From an uncultured Clostridium sp. (GTDB taxonomy: Bacteria; Bacillota; Clostridia; Clostridiales; Clostridiaceae), in the NCBI GenBank assembly GCA_900539375.1, contig UQBY01000044.1, positions 1-15,536 of the forward strand: a DNA stretch of 15,536 bases, given 5' to 3'. The position numbers and the translations under genes were made by a program. Of this stretch, positions 1 through 6,731 are shown one piece after another (position 1 is the first letter of the stretch; every line of letters starts with the position of its first letter). The notes under the pieces were generated by a model. That model was not told the DNA's origin, ran no database searches, and worked only from the letters and a program-made list of their open reading frames with translations.

Positions 1-850
1 TTTATTTTATCATCAGATATTTATAGTTAAAATACGTGAAATTTTTGACGCTTACTTTTCAACAGTTTTTTTATAATTTCCATCATCTATTATTTGTTTT
101 TTAAAGCTATCATCATCAAAATAGTCGATTAAATCCTTATACAAAGTTTCTTGATTACCTTTTACGGCTAAGACGTAGTCAGCTCTTTTCTTTATTATTT
201 TTTCAGCAATTTTTGTCTGTGTTCCCATTGCATCTATTGTTACTACATATCCTTTTATCTGTAATGTTTCTAACAATTCTGGAATTGCTACAATCTCATT
301 TTCTTTTTCTTTTATTGCCTTTTGTCCAAAGCATATTCCACTCTCATCACACCATGCTGACACTATGTGTAATGGCTTTTTATTTTCAGTTCTACTTCCT
401 CTCATAGTTTTTCCATCTATATTTAGTATCTTTTTTATTCCTTCGCCTTCGTTTCGAGATATATATTCATTCCAAATTCCTTGAATTTGTTGAATTTTTG
501 AGGGTTCTATCATTCCCATTACTCTTTGAAAGGTATCGTGTGATGGAACACCATTTTCCATTTTAAAATATTTTCTTAAAATATCCTCATGCAAAGTACA
601 AAATATCTCTATTTCTGTCCATTCATTTGCATTTCCTAATGATGCAATTAGCACCATTCCTACAATTTCATTGATAGGATATTTTACTTTATTAAATTGT
701 CTTGGATCTTCTATAGTTGTTAATGACTCAAAAAAATCATACTCATAAATATTTTTCATAACTTTAAAACCTCCTTCATTTTTATCATTTTATCAAAAAA
801 TGAGGAGATTTTAAATCAAATTTATTTCATGCGTTTGTCCTGGGCTCAAA
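1..850 (-). mobile_element. Partial ISAs1-like insertion sequence (one end in window)
   Basis: The transposase remnant and its upstream leader form one end of an insertion sequence whose other end lies left of the window. The leader runs about 80 bases from the ATG towards position 850 and contains GAGCCCAGGACAAACGCATG (minus-strand reading, about 828-847), which looks like a terminal inverted repeat. The exact boundary near 840-850 is inferred, because the partner end and target duplication cannot be seen. Confidence 0.55.
52..759 (-). pseudogene. ISAs1-family transposase, C-terminally truncated
   Basis: This is a DDE transposase of the ISAs1 (H-repeat associated) family, which would mobilise its own insertion sequence. 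The N-terminus looks complete: the family's opening region (IEDPRQ, residues 16-21) is present, AAGGAGG precedes the ATG, and the first two catalytic aspartates are visible in NIDGKTMRG (D115) and TIDAMGTQ (D176), followed by ADYVLAVKGNQ. The protein stops at residue 235 just after KKTVEK, whereas family members are usually about 350-380 residues. The third catalytic acidic residue, normally in the KREY-like segment that follows, is therefore missing. Beyond the TAA stop, the few remaining bases read as ISDDKI in another frame, which hints at a frameshift. I infer an inactive copy, although the rest lies outside the window and a recoded full-length protein cannot be excluded. Confidence 0.85.
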
Positions 851-861
851 AAAATGATATC

Positions 862-890
862 TTGTTAAGACATGCAAAAAATGATATAAT
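862..890 (+). promoter_or_regulatory. Sigma-A type promoter of the primase-like gene
   Basis: TTGTTA (862-867) and a perfect TATAAT (885-890) are separated by 17 bases, a textbook vegetative promoter. A direct repeat of AAAAAATGATAT (849-860 and 876-887) brackets the -35 box and overlaps the -10 box, so a repressor could bind there. The promoter lies just outside the presumed insertion sequence end. Confidence 0.75.
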
Positions 891-916
891 ATATATGTTT
901 TAAAATTATATTTTAG

Positions 917-930
917 GTCATTTAAATGAC
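917..930. repeat. 14-bp perfect palindrome in the leader
   Basis: GTCATTTAAATGAC is a perfect 14-base palindrome lying about 20 bases downstream of the likely transcription start. It could be a dimeric-repressor operator or, in RNA, a small hairpin preceding the terminator-like stem at 951-986. Confidence 0.5.
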
Positions 931-950
931 AGTAAGTAACAAAAATAAGT

Positions 951-987
951 AGCTTCGGATAACATTATGTTATCTGGAGCTTTTTTA
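951..987 (+). terminator. Leader terminator / attenuator upstream of the primase-like gene
   Basis: AGCTTCGGATAAC (951-963) pairs over 13 positions, two of them G-U, with GTTATCTGGAGCT (969-981) around a five-base loop, and six T's follow (981-986). It has the form of an intrinsic terminator. It lies between the promoter and the ribosome binding site AAGGAGG (997-1003), so it would reduce read-through into the gene unless relieved. That suggests transcription attenuation. I see no T-box or known riboswitch signature. Confidence 0.7.
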
Positions 988-1008
988 TTAAAAAATAAGG
1001 AGGAAGAG

Positions 1009-2157
1009 ATGATGCAAGAAAGGAGAATGGATGGAGAGTGGGTATCTATAAGGTCCTCTCAAACATGCCCAGTTTGTGGAAGTAGAAGAGGAAGATGTAG
1101 TATGCTCATAGATCCTATGGATCAACATATTATTTTCTATAAGTGTAAGTATAAAGAAAATAATAGAGAGCGAAGTGGATGGTACATCCATTTACCTCAT
1201 GAAGTAGATGGGATACCAGTCCAAAGTCATACACCAAAGTATATTAATTTGGCTGATTTCAAACAAACTTCAATTACAAAAGAAGATATAGCTTTGTGGG
1301 ATGCAGTATATAGGGAAATGAGAAAAATATTTTTCTCATTAACAGGAAGTTTTCTTTATCCTGAGCATAAAGAAAACTTGTTAGAACGAGGTTTTTCAAT
1401 TGAAGAAATTGAAAGGATAGGTTTTTTTTCTGTACCTCGAAATGAAAAAATAATATTTAATGGTTACAAATGCAGTATTAGAACTGCAATTATAACTGAG
1501 CTAGAAAAAAAATTTAATCCTAATTCTTTATTGAAAGTGCCAGGCTTTCTAAAATGTAATAAAAATGGTTCTGATTTTGTAATCTTTAAAAATAGTATTT
1601 TTAATAATGAAACGAAAAAATTTGAAGATTTAGATGCATATTTTATCCCTTATATTGATGAAGAGGGAAAGATAGCAGGATTACAATTTAGATTAAATAC
1701 ACTGTTAAAAGATGCAAGTGGAAAAAGTATGAGATATCTATGGTATTCAAGTAAAAATATATCTTGTGGAAGTCCTATAGATTACTTTACCCCAAAAGAG
1801 TTAAGTGATGATAATGTTATTTTAATTACAGAAGGAGCAATTAAAGCAAAATATGCTGCTTCTAGATTAAAAATAAGAGCATTAGCAGAAGCTGGAGTAG
1901 GAAATTATAGAAGGTTAATATATGTATTACAGAAAATAGAAGAATTAGAGAATAAAAGATATCGAATATTATTAGCATTAGATATGGATAAATATACCAA
2001 CAAAGATGTAATAAATGCAGAAATAAAAACAATCTCTATATTACTATCTTTAGGATATAGTGTAACCTTGCTAGAATGGAATGTTTTAGAAGGAAAAGGA
2101 ATAGATGATAAAATAAAAAATTTTGGAATAAAAGATTTTAGGTATATATCTATTTAG
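1009..2157 (+). CDS. Zinc-finger/Toprim primase-like protein (DUF3854 type)
   Basis: This 382-residue cytoplasmic protein probably acts in DNA replication of the element, by analogy with DnaG-like primases. An N-terminal zinc-finger-like cluster has C20, C23, C30 and C46 (CPVCG...RC...KC). The C-terminal half has Toprim signatures: an acidic motif ITEGAIKAK (E275) after a beta strand, then ALAEAGVG, and LLALDMDKY with D325 and D327, as in DUF3854/Toprim-like proteins. No helicase domain is present. The start is ATG 1009 or 1012, 5 or 8 bases after AAGGAGG; an in-frame ATG at 967 lies in the hairpin loop and is unlikely. The next gene follows after 43 bases. A role in element replication is inference, and RNA primer synthesis is not demonstrated. 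Confidence 0.65.
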   Translation: MMQERRMDGEWVSIRSSQTCPVCGSRRGRCSMLIDPMDQHIIFYKCKYKENNRERSGWYIHLPHEVDGIPVQSHTPKYINLADFKQTSITKEDIALWDAVYREMRKIFFSLTGSFLYPEHKENLLERGFSIEEIERIGFFSVPRNEKIIFNGYKCSIRTAIITELEKKFNPNSLLKVPGFLKCNKNGSDFVIFKNSIFNNETKKFEDLDAYFIPYIDEEGKIAGLQFRLNTLLKDASGKSMRYLWYSSKNISCGSPIDYFTPKELSDDNVILITEGAIKAKYAASRLKIRALAEAGVGNYRRLIYVLQKIEELENKRYRILLALDMDKYTNKDVINAEIKTISILLSLGYSVTLLEWNVLEGKGIDDKIKNFGIKDFRYISI

Positions 2158-2169
2158 TATGTAATTAGT

Positions 2170-2193
2170 AAGCATATGCTTTTTATTAGGAGG
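2170..2193 (+). promoter_or_regulatory. Palindrome + T-run + Shine-Dalgarno module before the 178-aa gene
   Basis: AAGCATATGCTT (2170-2181) is a perfect 12-base palindrome followed by T's and then AGGAGG (2188-2193), seven bases before ATG 2201. The stem is too short for an efficient terminator, but the layout GCTTTTTATTAGGAGG closely matches the leader at 3727-3764 and resembles that at 951-1003. Confidence 0.4.
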
Positions 2194-2200
2194 TAACAAT

Positions 2201-2737
2201 ATGAGTATAAAGAAAATATCAAACACTATTTATACAATAATTTTTAAATGGATTGAAGAAGAAACTTTTGTGAATTTAAAAGAAGTACATGATACTATTC
2301 TAAGTATGATGAAAGGAGATAATTACAACTTAATCAATACTATAGAACAAGACTTAAATGAAATAAAGAGTAGTATTGGAGTTTTTAATATTAGTAAGGA
2401 TGAAAAATTTACAGCATATAATTTTTTTTGTGATTGTTTAGATATATATGAATATGAAATGAATGAAAAAATATGTTCTTTAGATTCAGAAAAAAGATAT
2501 TATAATGCTATATTGGCATATTATAGAACCTCTTCCTTTTTAAAGGGAGATACTATAAATACATCTTTTGTAAATGATTTTTTTAATGTTGGAGCTAGAA
2601 TAAAACAAGTATATTCTATTCCAGAATATGAAGAAAATTTAAAAAAAAATTCTTTGATAACATTAAAAGCTCAAATTGAAGAAATATTTAATAGATACAA
2701 TATAATGGATAGGATATATCCTGCAATATTACAATAA
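2201..2737 (+). CDS. Hypothetical protein, 178 aa
   Basis: I do not recognise this protein. It is small, charged and appears mostly alpha-helical, with no membrane segment, signal peptide, cysteine cluster or nucleotide-binding motif. It starts at ATG with AGGAGG seven bases upstream and lies 43 bases after the primase-like gene, so both are probably on one transcript that ends at the strong hairpin just downstream. The context suggests an accessory role in replication or maintenance of the element, which is only an inference from position. Confidence 0.75.
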   Translation: MSIKKISNTIYTIIFKWIEEETFVNLKEVHDTILSMMKGDNYNLINTIEQDLNEIKSSIGVFNISKDEKFTAYNFFCDCLDIYEYEMNEKICSLDSEKRYYNAILAYYRTSSFLKGDTINTSFVNDFFNVGARIKQVYSIPEYEENLKKNSLITLKAQIEEIFNRYNIMDRIYPAILQ

Positions 2738-2742
2738 AAAGC

Positions 2743-2789
2743 AAGACTAATTTAAAAAAAATATATTTTTTTTAAATTAGTCTTTTTTT
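2743..2789 (+). terminator. Rho-independent terminator
   Basis: A perfect 19-bp inverted repeat begins AAGACTAATTT (2743-2761 pairing with 2766-2784), with a TATA loop. A run of seven T's (2783-2789) follows, overlapping the end of the stem. It ends the transcript of the primase-like and 178-aa genes. The outer AAAGACTAA/TTAGTCTTT portion provides the only G-C pairs. Confidence 0.85.
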
Positions 2790-2808
2790 GTTTGCATAAA
2801 TATATATA

Positions 2809-2837
2809 TTGTGTTACTCTAAACTATATAATATATA
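2809..2837 (+). promoter_or_regulatory. Possible promoter of the S1-like gene
   Basis: TTGTGT (2809-2814) is followed after 17 bases by TATATA (2832-2837), and a perfect TATAAT lies at 2827-2832 but without a well-spaced -35. A promoter is expected here because the upstream transcript terminates at 2789. AT-richness makes the exact boxes uncertain. Confidence 0.35.
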
Positions 2838-2863
2838 TATTTGTAAAGAGAGGTTGAATTTGC

Positions 2864-3712
2864 ATGGAGAGCAAGAAGTTTATCGCAGATGAACTATTAG
2901 AAGAAATAACTACTAATGAAGATATTGAATCAAGAGAAAATGCTGAAAGAAATCTTAATTCTGCAATAGGAAAAAATAAATATTTTAAAGGAATTTGTGA
3001 AAGATGCAAACCAAATGGAGATTTAATAGTAAATTATAATGGGGTAGAATGTATAATTAAGAGAGCTGAAGTTTCTAATGAAATTTCCCCAGAAACAGGT
3101 CAAGTTCATAAAAGAATTTGTCAAGATCTAGTTGGTTCTGCTATAGCATTTATGGTATTACATTATCAAAATGATACTTTCTATTGTAGCAGAAAGAGAG
3201 TTTTAGCAAAAAATAGAAAAAAGATAAATGATACATTAGAAGTAAATGATAGAATAACAGGTATAATCACTGCAATAGATGATAATATAGGTTGTTTTGT
3301 AAATATTGGAGGAGATTACAAAGCTGTTTTACCTAAATCAAAATTGGAATATTGTTTTGTTAGCAATATCATAAATCATGTGCATATTGGAGAAATTGTA
3401 GAATGTATAGTATCAGATATTGTAAGAGATGCTAATAATAATATTACTGAAATAGTGCTAAATAGAAAGGCAGCTTTACCTCCATATGAAGAATTGATTT
3501 CAAAATATAAACCATTAGAAACTATTGTAGGAATTGTACAAGAAAAGAAACTGGATAGAGTTTATGTTCAATTAGATAAACATTTAACAGCTATTTGCAG
3601 TTTCCCTAAAAATGTATTATTTGCAGAGGGAGATAGAGTAAGACTTCAATTAAAGAGGCTATATCCAAATCCTCAAAAGAAAATACAAGGTAATATCCTT
3701 TCAAAATGTTAA
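2864..3712 (+). CDS. S1/OB-fold RNA-binding-like protein
   Basis: This 282-residue cytoplasmic protein seems built from OB-fold units like those of ribosomal protein S1. A helical N-terminus (1-35) is followed by a divergent S1-like unit (about 40-114, ending YCSRKRVL), a clearer S1 domain (about 126-203, VNDRITGIITAI...GCFVNIGG...HIGEIVECIVSDI) and a third OB-like unit (217-280). It would bind single-stranded RNA or DNA. It is shorter than chromosomal ribosomal protein S1 in many bacteria and sits among plasmid-type genes, so I do not call it rpsA. AGAGAGG lies ten bases before the ATG, a rather long spacing. Its exact role in the element is unknown. Confidence 0.65.
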   Translation: MESKKFIADELLEEITTNEDIESRENAERNLNSAIGKNKYFKGICERCKPNGDLIVNYNGVECIIKRAEVSNEISPETGQVHKRICQDLVGSAIAFMVLHYQNDTFYCSRKRVLAKNRKKINDTLEVNDRITGIITAIDDNIGCFVNIGGDYKAVLPKSKLEYCFVSNIINHVHIGEIVECIVSDIVRDANNNITEIVLNRKAALPPYEELISKYKPLETIVGIVQEKKLDRVYVQLDKHLTAICSFPKNVLFAEGDRVRLQLKRLYPNPQKKIQGNILSKC

Positions 3713-3726
3713 TGTGAAATAATATT

Positions 3727-3764
3727 AGCTACATATGTTTATATGTAGCTTTTTAATTAGGAGG
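3727..3764 (+). promoter_or_regulatory. Hairpin + T-run + Shine-Dalgarno leader of the winged-helix gene
   Basis: AGCTACATAT (3727-3736) pairs perfectly with ATATGTAGCT (3741-3750) around a GTTT loop, followed by T's and AGGAGG (3759-3764) only four bases before ATG 3769. It resembles a weak intrinsic terminator in the middle of an operon. It could attenuate downstream genes or act as an RNA-processing or stability element. Confidence 0.5.
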
Positions 3765-3768
3765 AATC

Positions 3769-4707
3769 ATGGAACAAAGATTATATGTTAAAGATGAAGA
3801 TATTAAAACTATAAATTCAAGTTTTAAGTTATATGATGATGAAATGTTAAAGTTAGAATTAAATAAAGAAGTGAGTTATAGTTATTTTAAAGATTCTATA
3901 TATGTCAGAAATCCTTCGATATTAGATGCTATAAATATTGAGATTTTAATGGCCATAGATAAGTTGAAATTTTGTACTACAAGGCAATTAACTGAATTTT
4001 TATATTTAACAAAAGGGATTGAATTAACGGAAGCTTCAATTTCTAAAAGATTAAATAGACTTGGAAAGTATGCAATTGTTAGCAGATATGCTATTATAAA
4101 AAAGGAAGCTAATATAAACAACAAAGACGAAGTTATTTTAGCAAGTAATATGAGGATATACTTTTTAAAACATAATGCAACAAGGATACTAAACGATAGA
4201 TGTATTCCTTGTAATTGGAGAGGCTGTACAGATTTAGGAATGGATAACATAAAAAATATTCTTGTTGCTAATCAATATATTATCAAATTATACAAAGAAT
4301 TAGGAACAAAGAATGTAAAAGTAATTTTTAATAGTAAGGTTAATGGTGTTAAAGCAATTTGTGAGTTTCCAGATGGAACAAACCATGTAGTAATACCAAT
4401 CAGAAATAATGATTTTACAGAAAAATTAAAATGGACAATTCAAGCTATTAGAAATGATGCTTATTTAACTTCTTTAAAAAAAGATAAATTTATAATATTA
4501 GGTCCTGATATGCAACAAAATTTTAAAGCATTATGTTTTTTAAATAATACTTTAAAAGTAGATTTAAAAAAAGTATATTGTTCTGCTGATTTAGATTTAT
4601 TTAGACGTCCAATACAGGAATTAATGCACACTTTTTCTCAAAAAACAGTTAATGATAAAATTCAAGTTGTAGCAAATCAAGTGAAATGTGAGGAGTTTAA
4701 TATATAG
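3769..4707 (+). CDS. Winged-helix protein, Replic_Relax-like
   Basis: This 312-residue protein has a winged-helix DNA-binding region at about residues 55-112 (INIEILMAIDKLKFCTTRQLT, then SISKRLNRLGKYAIVSRYAII). A second domain opens with LGMDNIKNILVANQYIIKLY and continues with alternating strands and helices. This layout resembles the Replic_Relax family of plasmid proteins linked to replication or relaxation, but the match is by pattern only. Cysteines C145, C148 and C153 (CIPCNWRGC) lie between the domains and could contribute to a metal site. It follows the S1-like gene by 56 bases and is probably co-transcribed through the intervening hairpin. A transcription factor is the main alternative. 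Confidence 0.5.
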   Translation: MEQRLYVKDEDIKTINSSFKLYDDEMLKLELNKEVSYSYFKDSIYVRNPSILDAINIEILMAIDKLKFCTTRQLTEFLYLTKGIELTEASISKRLNRLGKYAIVSRYAIIKKEANINNKDEVILASNMRIYFLKHNATRILNDRCIPCNWRGCTDLGMDNIKNILVANQYIIKLYKELGTKNVKVIFNSKVNGVKAICEFPDGTNHVVIPIRNNDFTEKLKWTIQAIRNDAYLTSLKKDKFIILGPDMQQNFKALCFLNNTLKVDLKKVYCSADLDLFRRPIQELMHTFSQKTVNDKIQVVANQVKCEEFNI

Positions 4708-4762
4708 TTAATACAAAAAGTTGTTATTTTAGCTTTATATAAAAAAGAAGAAGGTGGCAAGG

Positions 4763-5896
4763 TTGAGATTAAAAAAAAGTAATATTGAAAAAACCAGTAT
4801 TGAAAAAACCAGTATAAAATATAATATATTATTTGAAAAGAAAATAGATAATCATATATCAGATGTACCTAATATTATTCCTAATAGGTTAGAAAAGATA
4901 TTTCCATTGTTACATGTATCTAAATCAGAATTATCTTCAGATCTTGATATACAAATGCCTTATCTTAATTCAGTTTTTAAAAATAAAGCGACATTTAGTG
5001 GCAAAACAACTTTTAAATTATTAAAAAAATACAATCTTTCATTTAAGTTAGTTTATTATGTTGAAGAATTTGATCAAGAATTGGATAATGAGCATATGTT
5101 TAATTTAATTTTAGTTATTAATACTAAAGACAATAAACTTGAAGAACTTTCAGAAAATGAGCATATAAAATTAATTTATGATATATTTAAAAAATATGAG
5201 AATGATGAAAAAGTGGTTATTCTTCCATTAATAGTCTTTTCAAAGATATTAAAAGAAAAAGATAAATTAAATTTAAAATTAACAGATGAAGATGTGTTAA
5301 ATGCAGGACAAAAAAATATAAAATTATGTTTAGAAAGTTTGAATGGCAGTGATATAAATAGAGATTTAATTACTGATAATTGTTACTTTTTTAGTGCTAA
5401 GATTAAAAAGATTGAAAAGGAAAAAATAAAAATTAAACAAGAAAATTTAGATGCTAATTTAACTAAATTAATGTTTGAATTACCATATAGAAAGGTAACA
5501 AGTGAATCTATCTTGTTGAGTGATGCCAAGTTTAACAATAATAATGAATTAATTTTAGATAAAGAAAATGAGGTATTAACTCATAATGGAGCTATGAATA
5601 TTAATTTAGTAAAGCCAGAAGATTATATATTAACAAAATCATCTGTAAAATATTATTTATATAAAGAAGATAAAGTAATAAATAAACTAAAAGCATATAG
5701 ATTAATAAAAAAATTATCAGCAGATGAAATGTCTGAAAAATTAGGTATAACCAAAGAAACATATAGACTTATAGAGCAAGGGCGACAAATGTTATCGACA
5801 CATATAATGTGGAGAATAGAAACAAAATTAAATGTTTTGCTAGAATCCATATTAGATATAGACTCATATTATGAGTTATTTTGTAAGGAAGAATAA
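4763..5896 (+). CDS. Protein with N- and C-terminal helix-turn-helix domains
   Basis: This is a probable DNA-binding regulator of 377 residues. The C-terminal part (about 306-365, KLKAYRLIKKLSADEMSEKL, then GITKETYRLIEQGRQ) is a Cro/C1 (XRE) helix-turn-helix. A second, weaker one lies near the N-terminus (about 43-92, LEKIFPLLHVSKSELSSDLD). The middle is charged and unrecognised. I choose TTG 4763 as the start because AAGGTGG (4751-4757) is five bases upstream, while the alternative GTG 4754 lies inside that Shine-Dalgarno. A 15-base tandem duplication gives NIEKTSIEKTS near the start. It is the last gene of its group, 46-55 bases after the winged-helix gene. It may regulate replication or transfer, possibly through the non-coding region downstream. 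Confidence 0.6.
   Translation: MRLKKSNIEKTSIEKTSIKYNILFEKKIDNHISDVPNIIPNRLEKIFPLLHVSKSELSSDLDIQMPYLNSVFKNKATFSGKTTFKLLKKYNLSFKLVYYVEEFDQELDNEHMFNLILVINTKDNKLEELSENEHIKLIYDIFKKYENDEKVVILPLIVFSKILKEKDKLNLKLTDEDVLNAGQKNIKLCLESLNGSDINRDLITDNCYFFSAKIKKIEKEKIKIKQENLDANLTKLMFELPYRKVTSESILLSDAKFNNNNELILDKENEVLTHNGAMNINLVKPEDYILTKSSVKYYLYKEDKVINKLKAYRLIKKLSADEMSEKLGITKETYRLIEQGRQMLSTHIMWRIETKLNVLLESILDIDSYYELFCKEE
4781..4810 (+). repeat. 15-bp tandem duplication inside the dual-HTH gene
   Basis: AATATTGAAAAAACC (4781-4795) is followed directly by AGTATTGAAAAAACC (4796-4810), two mismatches in 15, encoding NIEKT-SIEKT. It is in frame, so copy-number changes would alter only linker length. Confidence 0.8.
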
Positions 5897-5921
5897 AAAA
5901 AGTTAAAAACTTTTTTTATTC
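5891..5921. terminator. Terminator overlapping the stop codon of the dual-HTH gene
   Basis: GAATAAAAAAAGT (5891-5903) pairs perfectly with ACTTTTTTTATTC (5909-5921) around TAAAA. The stem includes the TAA stop. It is A-T rich and symmetrical with T's in the 3' arm, so it could act weakly on both strands. Confidence 0.6.
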
Positions 5922-5946
5922 TAAAAATAGTATACATAATATATAT

Positions 5947-5979
5947 TCTCTAGTAAGAAAGCTTGCTAGGGATTTTTTT
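5947..5979 (+). terminator. Second hairpin with seven-T tract
   Basis: TCTCTAGTAAG (5947-5957) pairs with CTTGCTAGGGA (5962-5972), 11 pairs including two G-U, loop AAAG, followed directly by seven T's (5973-5979). It is a better terminator than the one 26 bases earlier. It could be a back-up terminator or the 3' end of a small RNA. Confidence 0.7.
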
Positions 5980-6341
5980 ATAGGATAAAGATATATCTAT
6001 TACTATTATAAGATAATTAGATATATTTTTGTCATATTTTTTGCAAGAAAATTCTAGTTATTATCTAATGAATTTGTATTTGTTTTAGATATTTTTTTGA
6101 TATTATTCATATAATGAAAGTCTATGATAAAAATATATAATTAAGAGAATTAAAAAGAAGTATATAAGATAAATAAAAAATATAATATTAATATTTTAAA
6201 TCAATTTAAATATAAGTAGAATATGAAAGGATATAAAAAGAATATATATATATTAAAACTATTATTAATTTTCAAAGTATAGTATAATAAAAATGTGGTT
6301 TTTAAAATATATTTATTTAACAATAGGAGGAATATAATATA
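5980..6341. other. AT-rich non-coding region between the regulator and transfer genes
   Basis: About 360 bases contain no credible gene; the only plus-strand reading frames are under 20 codons and lack a Shine-Dalgarno. The sequence is almost pure A/T. It has a near-direct repeat, TTAGATATATTTTTG at 6017-6031 and TTAGATATTTTTTTG at 6085-6099 (one mismatch in 15). TATAAT at 6283-6288 could serve the following gene, but no good -35 box is present. An origin, transfer origin or regulatory RNA is possible but not shown. Confidence 0.4.
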
Positions 6342-6713
6342 ATGAATGGTTTTAATTTGGATTCTTTGAAAGAAGAATCTGGAATAACTTTAATAATTCA
6401 ATATAAAGATAATATTGGGCAAGAGAAATATTCTTCAGTATTACTCTTTAAAATCAAACAAGAATTATATATCAGAGTAAGTTCGAGGCATCCAATAGGG
6501 GTAATGATGAAATATTGCAATAAAGTTTCTGTCATAAAAACAATATTTAAAAATTTGTCTGGCTTTACTGATATACCTAACTTTATTTTTGAAGATTGTG
6601 AAATTTATGGAGAATATTGTGATGGAACTAAATTCAAATTTTTCATTGCTACAATCAAAGAAAGAATATTTACATCAAAAGAAATAGATATGCTTGTTTC
6701 AGAAATAAATTGA
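6342..6713 (+). CDS. Hypothetical protein, 123 aa
   Basis: I do not recognise this small cytoplasmic protein. It has alternating short beta strands and helices, with no membrane segment or metal-binding cluster. The start ATG lies 11 bases after AGGAGG (6325-6330), an unusually long spacing, but no better start is in frame. The coupling-protein gene begins only 18 bases after its stop, so the two are very likely co-transcribed and perhaps translated together. A role in DNA transfer, such as an accessory or adaptor of the coupling protein, is suggested only by this arrangement. Confidence 0.7.
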   Translation: MNGFNLDSLKEESGITLIIQYKDNIGQEKYSSVLLFKIKQELYIRVSSRHPIGVMMKYCNKVSVIKTIFKNLSGFTDIPNFIFEDCEIYGEYCDGTKFKFFIATIKERIFTSKEIDMLVSEIN

Positions 6714-6731
6714 ATTAAGGAGTGAGTATTA

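Noticed and set aside
951..987. Known riboswitch or T-box leader
   Set aside because: The leader is only about 60 bases long and shows a single hairpin, with no T-box sequence or recognisable aptamer.
967..1008. ATG at 967 as the start of the primase-like protein
   Set aside because: It lies in the loop of the leader hairpin and has no Shine-Dalgarno; AAGGAGG at 997-1003 points to 1009 or 1012.
3882..4250. 122-codon minus-strand open frame
   Set aside because: It is antisense to the winged-helix gene, has no Shine-Dalgarno and arises from codon bias of the true frame.
6222..6281. Short plus-strand frame MKGYKKNIYIL... in the non-coding region
   Set aside because: Nineteen codons with no Shine-Dalgarno in a nearly pure A/T stretch; expected by chance.
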